From assembly GCA_046328715.1 (NCBI GenBank), contig JAXLWB010000031.1, forward strand, positions 1 through 64,000: a DNA stretch of 64,000 nucleotides, given 5' to 3'. The position numbers were made by a program, and so were the translations under genes. This document shows positions 15,752 through 24,985 of the stretch, piece by piece. Position 1 is the stretch's first letter; each line of letters begins with the position of its first letter. The stretch comes from JAXLWB01 sp046328715 (GTDB taxonomy: Bacteria; Chloroflexota; Anaerolineae; Caldilineales; Caldilineaceae). Under the pieces are notes generated by a model. It ran no database searches. It was not told the DNA's origin and saw only the letters and a list, made by a program, of their open reading frames with translations.

Positions 15752-17074
15752 TTACTGTAATGCGTAAGGATGGGGCCGGCGATTGTTCGTGCCAACTCGT
15801 CCACGCAGGGCGAGCCACACGGCACCCAGCCCAAGCACACTAAAGATCAGATTGAAGACGATGCCTGCATAGGGGATGGCAATCAAAATTGCCACCAGCA
15901 CCAGACCAAACAGCATCGGCCAGAAGAGTTGCCCACGCTGCGGGTCACGCTGGCCGGTAAGGAGCCGTCCAAGCCAGGCAGCGACAGCAACTTTACCGAT
16001 CAACACAATCACAAAAACAAAAATGGCGAGAATCAGTAAGGCCGACAAGACAGCAGCACTGACCAAACCATCTACCGCCCAGCCGTAACCAAAGGCATTA
16101 AACGCCACGGCAAGCAATGCCACCACCCCTACGACCAGCAGCAAGACGATCGGCAAGCCCAAATAGCCAAGCACGCCCCAGCCGATACCACCGCCAAAAT
16201 TGCCCTGTAGTACGGTTGCTGCCCGGCGCAGAAAGGTTGGAGCCAACCACAATAGCAACAGGCCGACCAAGAGTGTGCCAAGAAAACGGCTTAGAGCGCG
16301 TTGCCCAGCCGACAGCAACTGTTGCTGCGGCGTGGGTGCTGCGGCTATGGTGGTAGCCGCAGTAAAGGTGACATCGCCCTTGATGCGTTGGTCACCCGTT
16401 TTGAACTCCTGGTTGCCTGGGCTTTGATAGTTGAGATTGCCACCGATATTGGCGTCGGTACCAATCGCTAGGCCAGGGGCAACAATCGGAAGGCGAGGCA
16501 CATTCGGAAAAAACTGCATTGGATTGAATGGAATGCTTCCATTCTTGGCCGCTGTCGTAACGTTGAGGTTGCCTTGAACCGAGCCATCCAATTGAAAACC
16601 ATTCACAGCCGCATTGACATCCCCCACATTTGTTCCGCCCAACAGAACTTGACTTGCACCCACAATCATCTGCCCACCGATGCGGCTCCCCCGCTGGGTT
16701 TCGATGCTATAGCCGCCCGCCAGAAAGTCATCGCCGATCTTGCCAGTTGGACCCAGTGTGAAGGCAGTTGCCCCCATGCGCACATCATCCTTCACCTCAC
16801 CGAGCAAGGTCAGTGTCCGTCCCCCAAAAAACAGATCGCCCTCTACCGTGCCGCTAATCACCGCATCCGAACCAACAATAAATAAATCGCCTTTCACGGT
16901 GCCGGCAATCAGAATTTGATTGCCAGTGATGTAGAGATCCCCGTTGATCGTTTCGTCCGATCTCACCTCAACGAGATCGCCGCCGCGCGTCGCAAAGGCA
17001 AATGCGGTGGCAGGAAAAACCATAAGCAGCAGTAGCACCAAGACCATTACATTCACTGCCTTGCGCTGTTTCAT
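15752..17074 (-). CDS. Bactofilin-like polymer-forming protein with signal peptide and membrane C-terminus
   Basis: A 440-residue protein. It has an N-terminal signal peptide (~1-28, ending FAFA). A right-handed beta-helix-like repeat follows (~35-190), with rungs such as VKGDLFIVGSDAVISG, VEGDLFFGG and VQGNLNV, typical of the polymer-forming (bactofilin) family. The C-terminal part (~265-425) has four hydrophobic helices. Classical bactofilins are cytoplasmic and short, so this is the secreted, membrane-anchored variant common in Chloroflexota and Gram-positives. It may shape or organise the cell surface; function is inferred from fold only. No operon partner is evident. Confidence 0.8.
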   Translation of the reverse strand: MKQRKAVNVMVLVLLLLMVFPATAFAFATRGGDLVEVRSDETINGDLYITGNQILIAGTVKGDLFIVGSDAVISGTVEGDLFFGGRTLTLLGEVKDDVRMGATAFTLGPTGKIGDDFLAGGYSIETQRGSRIGGQMIVGASQVLLGGTNVGDVNAAVNGFQLDGSVQGNLNVTTAAKNGSIPFNPMQFFPNVPRLPIVAPGLAIGTDANIGGNLNYQSPGNQEFKTGDQRIKGDVTFTAATTIAAAPTPQQQLLSAGQRALSRFLGTLLVGLLLLWLAPTFLRRAATVLQGNFGGGIGWGVLGYLGLPIVLLLVVGVVALLAVAFNAFGYGWAVDGLVSAAVLSALLILAIFVFVIVLIGKVAVAAWLGRLLTGQRDPQRGQLFWPMLFGLVLVAILIAIPYAGIVFNLIFSVLGLGAVWLALRGRVGTNNRRPHPYALQ

Positions 17075-17242
17075 GATCGCTCCTTTGATGCGTAATAAAC
17101 TGCGGTTGTAATGAGAACCGTAATTTTGTTTCTCAAAGTAAGCTGGGAAACCCCGGTTCTCATTCAGAGCTGAGTTTAGATGGGTAAGTTGGTATACATG
17201 TTGCCCTTAGAGGCGAGCTTTGTCAACCTGTAACAAATGTTA

Positions 17243-17284
17243 AAAAAGAAGGGACGTACCTCATGATGAAGTACGTCCCTTCTT
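17243..17284 (-). terminator. Terminator of tRNA-Glu
   Basis: On the minus strand the stem AAGAAGGGACGTAC / GTACGTCCCTTCTT (14 bp) is followed by a run of six T, five bases after the tRNA 3' end. A textbook intrinsic terminator. Confidence 0.9.
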
Positions 17285-17288
17285 GTGG

Positions 17289-17361
17289 TAGCCCGTACGA
17301 GATTCGAACTCGTGTCTCAGCCTTGAGAGGGCCGTATCCTGGGCCGCTAGACGAACGGGCC
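17289..17361 (-). tRNA. tRNA-Glu (anticodon CTC)
   Basis: A 73-base cloverleaf: acceptor GGCCCGT pairs with ACGGGCT and has discriminator A. The D arm contains AGCGGCCCAGGA. The anticodon stem-loop is CGGCC-CTCTCAA-GGCTG with anticodon CTC, and the T arm is CACGAGTTCGAATCTCGT-like. The D loop matches the standard bacterial tRNA-Glu. CCA is not encoded. It reads GAG codons. Confidence 0.95.
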
Positions 17362-17407
17362 AAAGTGACTTGACGGCTACAACTTATTTGTTTGCCCAGT
17401 ATCGTGC

Positions 17408-17436
17408 ATTGTATGCGCAGCGTCCGCCCTTGTCAA
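17408..17436 (-). promoter_or_regulatory. Promoter of tRNA-Glu (TTGACA-N17-TACAAT)
   Basis: On the minus strand a consensus -35 TTGACA (17431-17436) and -10 TACAAT (17408-17413) are spaced by 17 bases. They lie about 47 bases upstream of the mature tRNA 5' end. A strong housekeeping sigma promoter. Confidence 0.85.
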
Positions 17437-17500
17437 GTTTGGTGCAACAGAGGAGTAATTCCACAAATCAACCATGCTTCTGCTATAATCCAACGTCGCT

Positions 17501-17533
17501 TACAGTTGTGGGTTCAAATCCCACCTGTGCGGA
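17501..17533 (+). pseudogene. tRNA 3'-half remnant or tRNA-like leader element
   Basis: GTGGG-TTCAAAT-CCCAC (17508-17524) is a perfect 5-bp T-arm with the invariant TTCRA loop, followed by seven bases (CTGTGCG) that could be an acceptor 3' strand. No matching D arm, anticodon arm or 5' acceptor strand is found upstream. A TATAAT box at 17484-17489 precedes it. It sits in the 5' leader of the radical SAM gene. Confidence 0.45.
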
Positions 17534-17588
17534 GAGGATGTAGCTTGCACCCTTTAGCACAGTAGATGAGAAGACAAGGAGCACTTTT

Positions 17589-19658
17589 GTGTTAACCACA
17601 CCTCGCCAAATTTCACGCGTGTTGGACCGCGTTCTGCACAAGGTAGAAAAACCTGCACGTTACACCGGCGGCGAACTCAACTCGATTCCCAAGGATTGGA
17701 ACAATCCGCAGATCCGCAGCAAGATTGCACTGGCCTTTCCCGATATTTATGAGTTGGGTGGAAGCAATCTCGGCTTGATGGTACTGTATGACCTGATCAA
17801 CCGCCGAGAGCATCTGCTTGCCGAACGCGTCTACTGCCCGTGGCCCGACTTCGAAGGCGTAATGCGCCGGGAAGGGATTCCGCTCTTCGGTTTGGAAACC
17901 CGCCACCCGCTACTCGATTTTGATATCCTTGGCTTTAGCTTGCCCTACGAACAGACATACACCAATGTCCTGACCATGTTGGCTCTGGCTGGTATCCCGC
18001 TGCGCGCTGCCGACAGAAGGGCAGAACATCCGCTGGTGATCGCCGGTGGTTCCGGTTGCTACAACCCCGAACCGATGAGTGCCTTTTTTGATGCAATGGT
18101 GATCGGCGAAGGCGAAGAGGTCATCTTTGAAGTGATTGCAGCCCATGAAACATGGCGAGCCAGCCAGGACTCATCCGCTCGTTATCAACTGCTTGAGCGG
18201 CTTGCCCAAATTCCTGGTGTCTATGTCCCTGCCTTTTACGACGTCAGTTATGCGGCGGACGGCACGATTGCAGCGATCACACCCCATCACTCGGCTGCGC
18301 CCCAAGAAATCGTGAAACGAGTCGTGACCGTGCTGCCGCCACCTGTAACCAAGTTCATCGTCCCATATATCGATGTCGTCCACAATCGGGCGGCGATTGA
18401 GATTATGCGCGGCTGTACACGTGGCTGCCGTTTCTGCCAGGCAGGCATGATCTTCCGCCCCGTGCGCGAGCGACCTGTCGAGGAGGTGCTGACTGCGGTC
18501 GATGAGATGATGGCCAATTGTGGCTTCGAGGAAGTAAGCTATCTCAGCCTGAGCAGCAGCGACTATCGCTATGTGGAAGAGTTGGTACGGCGCACCATGG
18601 AAAAACATGGCAGCAAACGACTCAGCATCGGCCTGCCCAGCTTGCGTATCGAAAGCTTTAGCATCGATCTGATGAATCTGCTCGAACAGGGGCGAAGACG
18701 TTCGGGCTTCACCTTTGCCCCCGAAGCGGCCACCGATCGCTTGCGCGATGTCATCAACAAACCGATTGCGTCGGCTGAATTATTGCAAACCGCCGAGGAG
18801 GTCTACAAACGGGGCTGGACGACGATCAAAATGTACTTTATGATTGGCCATCCCACCCAGACCCTAGCCGATGTGCAAGCGATTGCTGATCTGTCGAAGA
18901 GCGTACTGGCAGTTGGGAGACGCATTCTTGGTAAAAAAGCGAATGTGCGGATCGGCGTAAGCACCCTAGTACCCAAACCACACACGCCGTTTCAGTGGGT
19001 GCCGATGGAAAGTGAGGCGGTGATCAACGCCCAGGTGGAGTTGCTCCAGCGTGAACTGCGCGGTCCAGGCATTCATTTTACCTGGAATGACCCGCGTGAA
19101 ACGTTGATGGAAGCCTTTCTCACGCGCGGTGATCGCAGGCTGAGCGACGTGATCGAGCGGGCCTGGCAGTTGGGAGCCAAGTTGGATGGCTGGGGCGAGC
19201 GCTTCCGTTGGGATGCCTGGACGCAAGCCTTCGCCGAGTTGGGACCACAATGGGGCGTGGACATGGATTGGTATGCACGGCGTCCTCGTCCGCTGGATGA
19301 GGTATTACCATGGGAGCATATTTCAGCCGGGCTCAAGAAGCAGTTCTTGATGGATGAGTATGTTCATACCTATCAAGGTGCCGTCGTGGATGATTGTCGC
19401 GAACATTGTTTCAGTTGCGGTATTCTGGGCCATTTCAAAGATCAACGCCGCCAAGCCCCGGATACGGCTTGGTGTTGTCCACCTTTGGGTCGCGACAAAG
19501 AACGCCAACCGGTCAGCATCATGCCGATTCCACTCTACTTTAATCAAGACATGTCACCCGACCAGCAAGGTCAATTTACTGAACGGGTCCCTCAACGTAG
19601 AAGTGGAACGGTAGTCATGCGCATCGAGGAGTTTGCGGAGCAGGAGATTGAAAAATGA
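17589..19658 (+). CDS. Radical SAM protein, TIGR03960 family
   Basis: A 689-residue protein. A B12-binding-like N-terminal domain (~1-240) is followed by a radical SAM core whose [4Fe-4S] motif is GCTRGCRFCQAG (CxxxCxxC). The C-terminal region has further Cys (HCFSCGILGHF, WCCPP). It matches the TIGR03960 family, usually paired with the DUF2344 protein encoded next. The substrate of the pair is not established; neighbours in other genomes suggest RNA or ribosome-related modification. GTG start with AAGGAG eight bases upstream. Operon with the next gene, 65 bases apart. Confidence 0.9.
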   Translation: MLTTPRQISRVLDRVLHKVEKPARYTGGELNSIPKDWNNPQIRSKIALAFPDIYELGGSNLGLMVLYDLINRREHLLAERVYCPWPDFEGVMRREGIPLFGLETRHPLLDFDILGFSLPYEQTYTNVLTMLALAGIPLRAADRRAEHPLVIAGGSGCYNPEPMSAFFDAMVIGEGEEVIFEVIAAHETWRASQDSSARYQLLERLAQIPGVYVPAFYDVSYAADGTIAAITPHHSAAPQEIVKRVVTVLPPPVTKFIVPYIDVVHNRAAIEIMRGCTRGCRFCQAGMIFRPVRERPVEEVLTAVDEMMANCGFEEVSYLSLSSSDYRYVEELVRRTMEKHGSKRLSIGLPSLRIESFSIDLMNLLEQGRRRSGFTFAPEAATDRLRDVINKPIASAELLQTAEEVYKRGWTTIKMYFMIGHPTQTLADVQAIADLSKSVLAVGRRILGKKANVRIGVSTLVPKPHTPFQWVPMESEAVINAQVELLQRELRGPGIHFTWNDPRETLMEAFLTRGDRRLSDVIERAWQLGAKLDGWGERFRWDAWTQAFAELGPQWGVDMDWYARRPRPLDEVLPWEHISAGLKKQFLMDEYVHTYQGAVVDDCREHCFSCGILGHFKDQRRQAPDTAWCCPPLGRDKERQPVSIMPIPLYFNQDMSPDQQGQFTERVPQRRSGTVVMRIEEFAEQEIEK

Positions 19659-19716
19659 GGCAGGAGGGGTGAGGGATGAGACATTTCTTCCTCCAACCTC
19701 ACCCCTCACCCCTCAG
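19659..19716. repeat. Intergenic short-repeat palindrome (GAGGGGTGAGGG / CCCTCACCCCTC)
   Basis: Perfect 12-bp arms (19664-19675 and 19703-19714) built from GGGGTGA-like units occupy the gap between the two radical SAM operon genes. They cause a spurious 16-codon extension of the second ORF. Confidence 0.65.
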
Positions 19717-19723
19717 TCCACCT

Positions 19724-20596
19724 ATGAGTGAACTAGAGCTACAACCCACCAACGAACCACAACGCCAACGCCTGCGCATCCTCTATGAAAAGGGCGAGGC
19801 GATCAAGTTTATCTCGCACCAGGATGAATTTCGCCTCTGGGAGCGCACGCTGCGGCGCGCCGATCTGCCGTTGCTCTACAAGCAAGGTTTCAACCCGATG
19901 CCGCACATTCAGTTTGCATCACCCTTGGGGGTTGGCATTACGGGAGTGCGCGAACTGGTCGATATTACCTTAGGGGACAGACTTTCTATCGATGAAGTAC
20001 GCCGTCGTCTGACAGCAAAACTACCGCCCGGCGTCTTCGTGAATGATATCGAGGAGTTGCCACTTAAGGCCGATGCGTTGATGATTTCAATGATGGGCGC
20101 GGACTACACAATTCTAATCTTTGCCGAAGAGGGTGAAATTGATCCTGCGCTGCTGCGTGGCAAGATTGCAGACTTCCTGGCCACCAAGGAGGTCTGGAGA
20201 GAGAGACAGCGCAAAGGCAAATACTACACCTATAATCTGCGGGCTTTGATTTTTGAACTGGAGTACCGTGGCTATAACCGTGAACGAGAGGAGCACACCA
20301 TCTTTCTGCGCGTCCAGCAACGCGCTGGGGCAACCGGCAGGCCCGATGAAGTGGTGATAGCGCTTGGCCTGGATGAATATGCTCGCACCTTACGCCGCGA
20401 CCGCATTTACTTTGGCGATTCGCCGGAGGATGCAGCCATCTTCGCCCCCTATCCAGTCGTGACCCAAGAGGAAATTTCCCCGCCCCATGCGCCAAAACCC
20501 ACAGGCAAGAGCCGTTTTGTTCAGGAAGAGGAACTTCTACCTGCCAGCGAAGGCGTACGCGGTATCAGCGAACGCGCAGCGGATGAGTTTGTATGA
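19724..20596 (+). CDS. DUF2344 / TIGR03936 radical SAM-associated protein
   Basis: A 290-residue protein with the DUF2344 N-terminal signature: KFISHQDEFRLWERTLRRA, then YKQGFNPMPHIQFASPL and GVTGVREL-like GITGVRELVDI. In many bacteria it is adjacent or fused to the TIGR03960 radical SAM protein, as here. The longest ORF starts at 19676, but its first 16 codons read through the repeat palindrome. ATG at 19724 begins the conserved part. Partner of the upstream radical SAM enzyme; biochemical role unknown. Confidence 0.88.
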   Translation: MSELELQPTNEPQRQRLRILYEKGEAIKFISHQDEFRLWERTLRRADLPLLYKQGFNPMPHIQFASPLGVGITGVRELVDITLGDRLSIDEVRRRLTAKLPPGVFVNDIEELPLKADALMISMMGADYTILIFAEEGEIDPALLRGKIADFLATKEVWRERQRKGKYYTYNLRALIFELEYRGYNREREEHTIFLRVQQRAGATGRPDEVVIALGLDEYARTLRRDRIYFGDSPEDAAIFAPYPVVTQEEISPPHAPKPTGKSRFVQEEELLPASEGVRGISERAADEFV

Positions 20597-20698
20597 GATA
20601 GGGGACAAACCCAGGGCGCTGCCCATAGGTATCATAAAGCGCCCCGATGAGGCTCAATCGGGCAAATTGTGCAACCTACGCCTTCCTGCTAGCAGCTT

Positions 20699-23600
20699 TC
20701 AGGCAACAACCTTGTCGGGTTCAGTTTGGCTCGTGCTGCGCTCCATGGCGGCGGCGAGGACTTCGAGACCTACCGGCTTTGTGATGTATTCATTCATGCC
20801 AGCGGCCAGACATTCCTCGCGGAAGTTGGTCATGGCGTCGGCGGTGAGGCCGATAATGTAGGGTTGTACACCTGAAGGCAAAACCGAACGAATCCGCCGC
20901 GTTGCCTCCAAACCGCCCATCACCGGCATGTGGGCGTCCATCAGGACGACGTCATAGGAACGACGCAGCAGGAGATCGACCGCCTCAGCGCCGTTGCCGG
21001 CAATATCCGCCTGATAACCAAGGCGCTGCAAAAGCCGTAGCGCCACCCGCCGATTGATCTCATTGTCTTCGACCAAGAGGACCTTTGCTTCCGAAAAGGT
21101 CGTCGCAATCGGGAAGCGCCGATTGACCGCAGATAAGGCCTGTGTACTCCGTGCACAACACTCTTTGATGCTGGAAAAGAGTTCATAGGGCTTGATCGGC
21201 TTGATCAGCACGGCAAATTTGCCCAACTTTTGTAGCTCAGAGAGATTTGGCTTGTCGCCCACCGTGGCCAAGAGCAAAATGGGAATATCAAATGTGGTAG
21301 AGCCATTCTGCTCAGTTGCCAGTTGCCTGAATTCATTCGGAAGCGTCTCCGTCAGCTCGACAATGACCAGATCGTAAGAGAAGGTGGCGTTGCTGGAGAA
21401 AACTGCTTTGCCGATCGAAGGGGCTAAAACAACATTTGCCCCCCACAGTTTTAGCAGCCCTTGCAGTTCGATCTGTAATTGGGCATGGCTTTCGACCAGC
21501 AGAATATGTTTACCCAACAACGCATTTCGATTCTCTGGCCATAGAGATTGCTCGGCAACAGGTTCAGCAGCAATTGTAAAATGGAAGGCGGAACCGTGAG
21601 TCAGTTCACTTTCCACCCAAATCCTTCCATTCATCAACTCGCACAGTTGTTTACTGATCGCCAGACCAAGTCCAGTGCCGCCAAAGCGCCGCGTAATCGA
21701 GGCATCAACTTGCGTAAACGATTGAAAGAGACGTTGCTGCTCTTCTGACGCAATCCCAATGCCAGTATCACGAACCACAAAGTGCAGAGAGTTCGGCTCA
21801 CCGGGCACCGCAGATACGGAGATAATCACGTCACCTTGCTCGGTGAACTTGATGCCATTGTCGATCAAATTGGAAAGAATCTGCCGCAAGCGCATCGAGT
21901 CGCCCTGAATTTGAACTGGCACATTGGGCGAAATCGATAAGATCAGCTCAACTCCCTTTTCATAGGCCTTATGCGCAAATAGATCCAGCGTTTGTGCCAG
22001 ACATTCAATCAAGTTAAAAGGCAGAATCTCCAAATTTAATTGATTGAACTCGATTTTTGAAAAATCAAGAATTTGGTTGATGATCGAGAGCAGACTCTGG
22101 CCGCTGGTACGGATCGCACGTACAAATTCCTGCTGGTCCGAGTCGAGCTTCGTTTCGCTGAGAAGATCAGTCATCCCGATGACGGCATTCATGGGCGTGC
22201 GAATCTCGTGGCTCATATTGGCCAGGAAGGTTGACTTGGCCCGCGTCGCAGCTTCGGCTGCTTCTTTTGAGTTGCGTAGCTCTTCGTTATGCAAAATTTG
22301 TTCAGTCAAATCATACTGAATACCAACGAGATGGGTAATCTCCCCATGAGGCGCTCGTATCGGGCTTTTCTCTACTTGACGCCATTTCTGTTCGCCACGC
22401 TTCGTTCGATAGGACTCAATGGGTGAGACATAGGTTTGACCGCTTGAGAATACGAAAGCATCTTCCTCCAGGTATTTCTGCGTCTCTTCAGAGTCTCCAA
22501 AAAGGTCCCTTGTCGTCTTGCCGACCATTTCTTGCGACGCTTCACCTGGATGATTGGCCATGATAAAGCGTCCCTGTTTGTCTTTTACAAAGACATCAAT
22601 CGGTAAAGCTCTTATAACTGCAGTGGTAAATTCCTCTTGACGTTCCAGTTCTTTCCAATCATTACGACGTGCAATGGCACCGCCCAGAATTGAGCTAAAG
22701 GTAGCCAGTGTGTTGAGCTCGTACTTGCGCCACTCACGCCTTTTCATCTCACCTGCAAAGCCAACCACACCCCAAAACTCGCCATCAACTTGGATCGGCA
22801 TCACGATAAAAGAGAAGACGCCATCACCATAGATTTGGCTTCGTTCGGAGTCAGTTAGATCCTCCAAATCGATAGTATGACCTGAGGCTAAGAGCCCATA
22901 AAGCCGTGTGAAAGTGGGAAAGTAGGGTACAATCAAAGGATAGGTAAAGTTCAATCCGACAGTAGTGCCTTCCCTCCGCCAAATATAATCCTCTGCAAGC
23001 TGAAAGGTCTTCGCTTCCCCACTGCCTTGATTTTCAACGACAAAAATACAGTCAAGCTTGCTAGCTTCCCCCAAGGTCCTCATTGCCTGCTGTAGAGCTT
23101 CTGTGAAGTCATTGTTGAGCAAATGATGGGTGCTTTTGGCCAAGGCCTGGAAAAACTTATTATTTTGTACAAGTTCGTCTGTAGCTAGCTTTTGGTATGT
23201 GACTTCGTGACCAACCAGCAGGGTATGCTCGACCTGGCCTTCTGTGTCTTGCAAAAGACGTTTGCTAATTTGATACCAGCGAAGTTCACCCTGACTGTCA
23301 ATAATGCTGTAGATTGGAACGGAGTATGAGGGACTCGTCTCTGCGATCGGCAGATTTTCATGAACATTGTGCCTGATGAATTTTTGATGGAGTTGCAGCT
23401 CTTCCGCTCGTTTGCCAGTGATTTCTTCGATGGGTTTGCCTAATAATTTGGCTACGGCCGAATTTACGAGCACAAGTGTTTCTTCAGGGTCACATACGCT
23501 AATCAGGTTGGGGCAACTGTCCAGCACGCGCTGTAAAAAGCTTTTTTGCTGGCGCAACTCAGATTCAGTCTGCGCTAGGCTCTGCACCAGTTGACGTTGT

Positions 23601-23929
23601 CGGCGTGAAAGGAGTCCTATCAGTTCTAAGATGGTAACAACGGTGATCAAAGAGCTAAAGGTACGCCAATCGAGCGCATTTGAAGAAAACCTTGGTTGCG
23701 CCCACAAATACCGTGCTAAAAGTATATTGATGGCGCATACGATGAATGCAGTGCGGTAAATCGATGGCGGAAACAAAAGTGCCAACAGTATGGGCGGCAA
23801 TGCCATCACCAGTAGCCAGGGGACAGGATCAATTCCGCGGGCCAAAAAAATTGCTAAGATTGCCGTTGAGCCAACCGAATATAATAATAACCAGAGGGGA
23901 GCCGGAACTCTATGCTCATTTTTTATCAT
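20699..23929 (-). CDS. Hybrid sensor histidine kinase (TM-PAS-GAF-PAS-HisKA-HATPase-REC-REC)
   Basis: A 1076-residue inner-membrane sensor. Residues ~10-95 hold several hydrophobic helices, then PAS (~125-250), GAF (~260-425) and a second PAS (~430-550). HisKA has FLANMSHEIRTPMN with His574. HATPase (~680-795) has N box, DTGIGI and GTGLGLAI. The first receiver (~815-935) has Glu858 where the phospho-acceptor Asp should be (DLVIVELTE). The second (~958-1065) is canonical with Asp998 (VLMDAHMPVMGG) and an acidic pocket (LVEDNEINRR). The signal would pass to Asp998; no output domain or phosphotransfer protein is adjacent. Signal unknown. Confidence 0.92.
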   Translation of the reverse strand: MIKNEHRVPAPLWLLLYSVGSTAILAIFLARGIDPVPWLLVMALPPILLALLFPPSIYRTAFIVCAINILLARYLWAQPRFSSNALDWRTFSSLITVVTILELIGLLSRRQRQLVQSLAQTESELRQQKSFLQRVLDSCPNLISVCDPEETLVLVNSAVAKLLGKPIEEITGKRAEELQLHQKFIRHNVHENLPIAETSPSYSVPIYSIIDSQGELRWYQISKRLLQDTEGQVEHTLLVGHEVTYQKLATDELVQNNKFFQALAKSTHHLLNNDFTEALQQAMRTLGEASKLDCIFVVENQGSGEAKTFQLAEDYIWRREGTTVGLNFTYPLIVPYFPTFTRLYGLLASGHTIDLEDLTDSERSQIYGDGVFSFIVMPIQVDGEFWGVVGFAGEMKRREWRKYELNTLATFSSILGGAIARRNDWKELERQEEFTTAVIRALPIDVFVKDKQGRFIMANHPGEASQEMVGKTTRDLFGDSEETQKYLEEDAFVFSSGQTYVSPIESYRTKRGEQKWRQVEKSPIRAPHGEITHLVGIQYDLTEQILHNEELRNSKEAAEAATRAKSTFLANMSHEIRTPMNAVIGMTDLLSETKLDSDQQEFVRAIRTSGQSLLSIINQILDFSKIEFNQLNLEILPFNLIECLAQTLDLFAHKAYEKGVELILSISPNVPVQIQGDSMRLRQILSNLIDNGIKFTEQGDVIISVSAVPGEPNSLHFVVRDTGIGIASEEQQRLFQSFTQVDASITRRFGGTGLGLAISKQLCELMNGRIWVESELTHGSAFHFTIAAEPVAEQSLWPENRNALLGKHILLVESHAQLQIELQGLLKLWGANVVLAPSIGKAVFSSNATFSYDLVIVELTETLPNEFRQLATEQNGSTTFDIPILLLATVGDKPNLSELQKLGKFAVLIKPIKPYELFSSIKECCARSTQALSAVNRRFPIATTFSEAKVLLVEDNEINRRVALRLLQRLGYQADIAGNGAEAVDLLLRRSYDVVLMDAHMPVMGGLEATRRIRSVLPSGVQPYIIGLTADAMTNFREECLAAGMNEYITKPVGLEVLAAAMERSTSQTEPDKVVA

Positions 23930-24150
23930 GGTAGTGCGCCCGGTTTATAAGAGGGGTAGATCTAAATCAGAGTGAGCAGCAGTTTTCACCCCTTTATTAA
24001 GATACCGTACTAAATTTTTCAGCTTACTACGATAATATTTCTGAATTTACACTTACACACTTTGACCATGAACTATACATTGTTCGTCGTCTATCTGTCA
24101 ATTAGCTTTAGGCATGTTTTATCGCCAAGGGATGCTTTATGTTAGCTTGA

Positions 24151-24762
24151 TTACTCTTCACGAAGAATGCCCAGATATTTCAACTCATGACGAAGATCAA
24201 GGCCAGGTTTAAAATGAAGCGTTTGTAAACCGACAGCTTGCGCACCCACAATATTGTGAGCGAAGTCATCAACAAAGAGTGCCTGCTGCGGAGTAAGCTG
24301 TAAGCGATCTAAGGTGCGTAGAAAAATTTCGGGACTCGGCTTCATCACTTTTTCGTAAGCAGAACCAACCACGCAGTCGAAAAGGCGACCATATGGGTCA
24401 AAACGAGCTACAGTTTCATGTAGGTTGTCCATCGCATTGCTGATGATCGCTGTTTGATAACGTGGGTGGAGCGAGCGAATCAGCTCGATCATCGACCAGT
24501 CAATGCGATCTCCGGCCCAAAATTCTTCCTGAAATTGGCGAAGTCCTGTATCATCCAACTTCAAACGCGCTTGTACCCAGTGCCAGAGTTGTTCACTGGT
24601 GATTTGTCCCATCTGCGCTTTTTGGCCCATTTCGCTGTTGAAGACAAGGTATTCTGCTTCCCCTGGTTGTAAACCCAATCGCTGTTCAAGTTGTTGGCGT
24701 GGATGCCGATCTTCGGTGCGCAGGATTACACCGCCAATATCAAAGATTAGTGCCTTGATCAT
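24151..24762 (-). CDS. HAD-superfamily hydrolase (YihX/HAD-IA type)
   Basis: A 203-residue phosphatase-like protein. Motif I is FDIGGVIL, where the usual DxDxT Asp pair is DIG: the nucleophile Asp is present but the second Asp is replaced by Gly, as in haloacid dehalogenase/YihX-type members. Motif II is IISNAMDN, the motif III Lys lies in VMKPSPEIF, and motif IV is FVDDFAHNI. A helical cap lies at ~15-85. Start 24762 aligns with the family; the longer ORF to 24879 runs into a decayed Fur-like sequence on the other strand. The substrate is probably a small phosphorylated metabolite and cannot be specified. Confidence 0.85.
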   Translation of the reverse strand: MIKALIFDIGGVILRTEDRHPRQQLEQRLGLQPGEAEYLVFNSEMGQKAQMGQITSEQLWHWVQARLKLDDTGLRQFQEEFWAGDRIDWSMIELIRSLHPRYQTAIISNAMDNLHETVARFDPYGRLFDCVVGSAYEKVMKPSPEIFLRTLDRLQLTPQQALFVDDFAHNIVGAQAVGLQTLHFKPGLDLRHELKYLGILREE

Positions 24763-24806
24763 GAGGAATTCATGCCTCCTGTAAATTGTGTCGATCGTAT
24801 TTTGGC

Positions 24807-24985
24807 ATTTTGCTGCACTTGCAAAAGAGCACGTATTAACCGCAGAAGAAGTGCAGAACGCTCTGATAGAGAATACCAATAAAGTCTATTTGCGTTGTCT
24901 ATGAGATTCGTGTGCGCACAGTGTACCGCAACATGGCGGCGCTGAACGAAATGGAAATTTCATTATATGTGGAAGAGAGGAGATT
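24807..24985 (+). pseudogene. Decayed Fur-family regulator fragment
   Basis: Three short frames placed end to end recall a Fur DNA-binding domain: ILLHLQK, then HVLTAEEVQNAL (Fur: hlTAEEiy..L), then after a stop and a frame change RTVYRNMAALNEME (Fur: aTVYRnL..L.e.g). The order and spacing match the winged helix of Fur/PerR/Zur. Interruptions show it is not functional. It lies between the HAD gene and tag, ending within the tag ribosome binding site. Confidence 0.45.

Noticed and set aside
24763..24879. N-terminal extension of the HAD hydrolase ORF
   Set aside because: Conserved motif I begins right after ATG 24762; the extension crosses Fur-like remnant sequence on the other strand.
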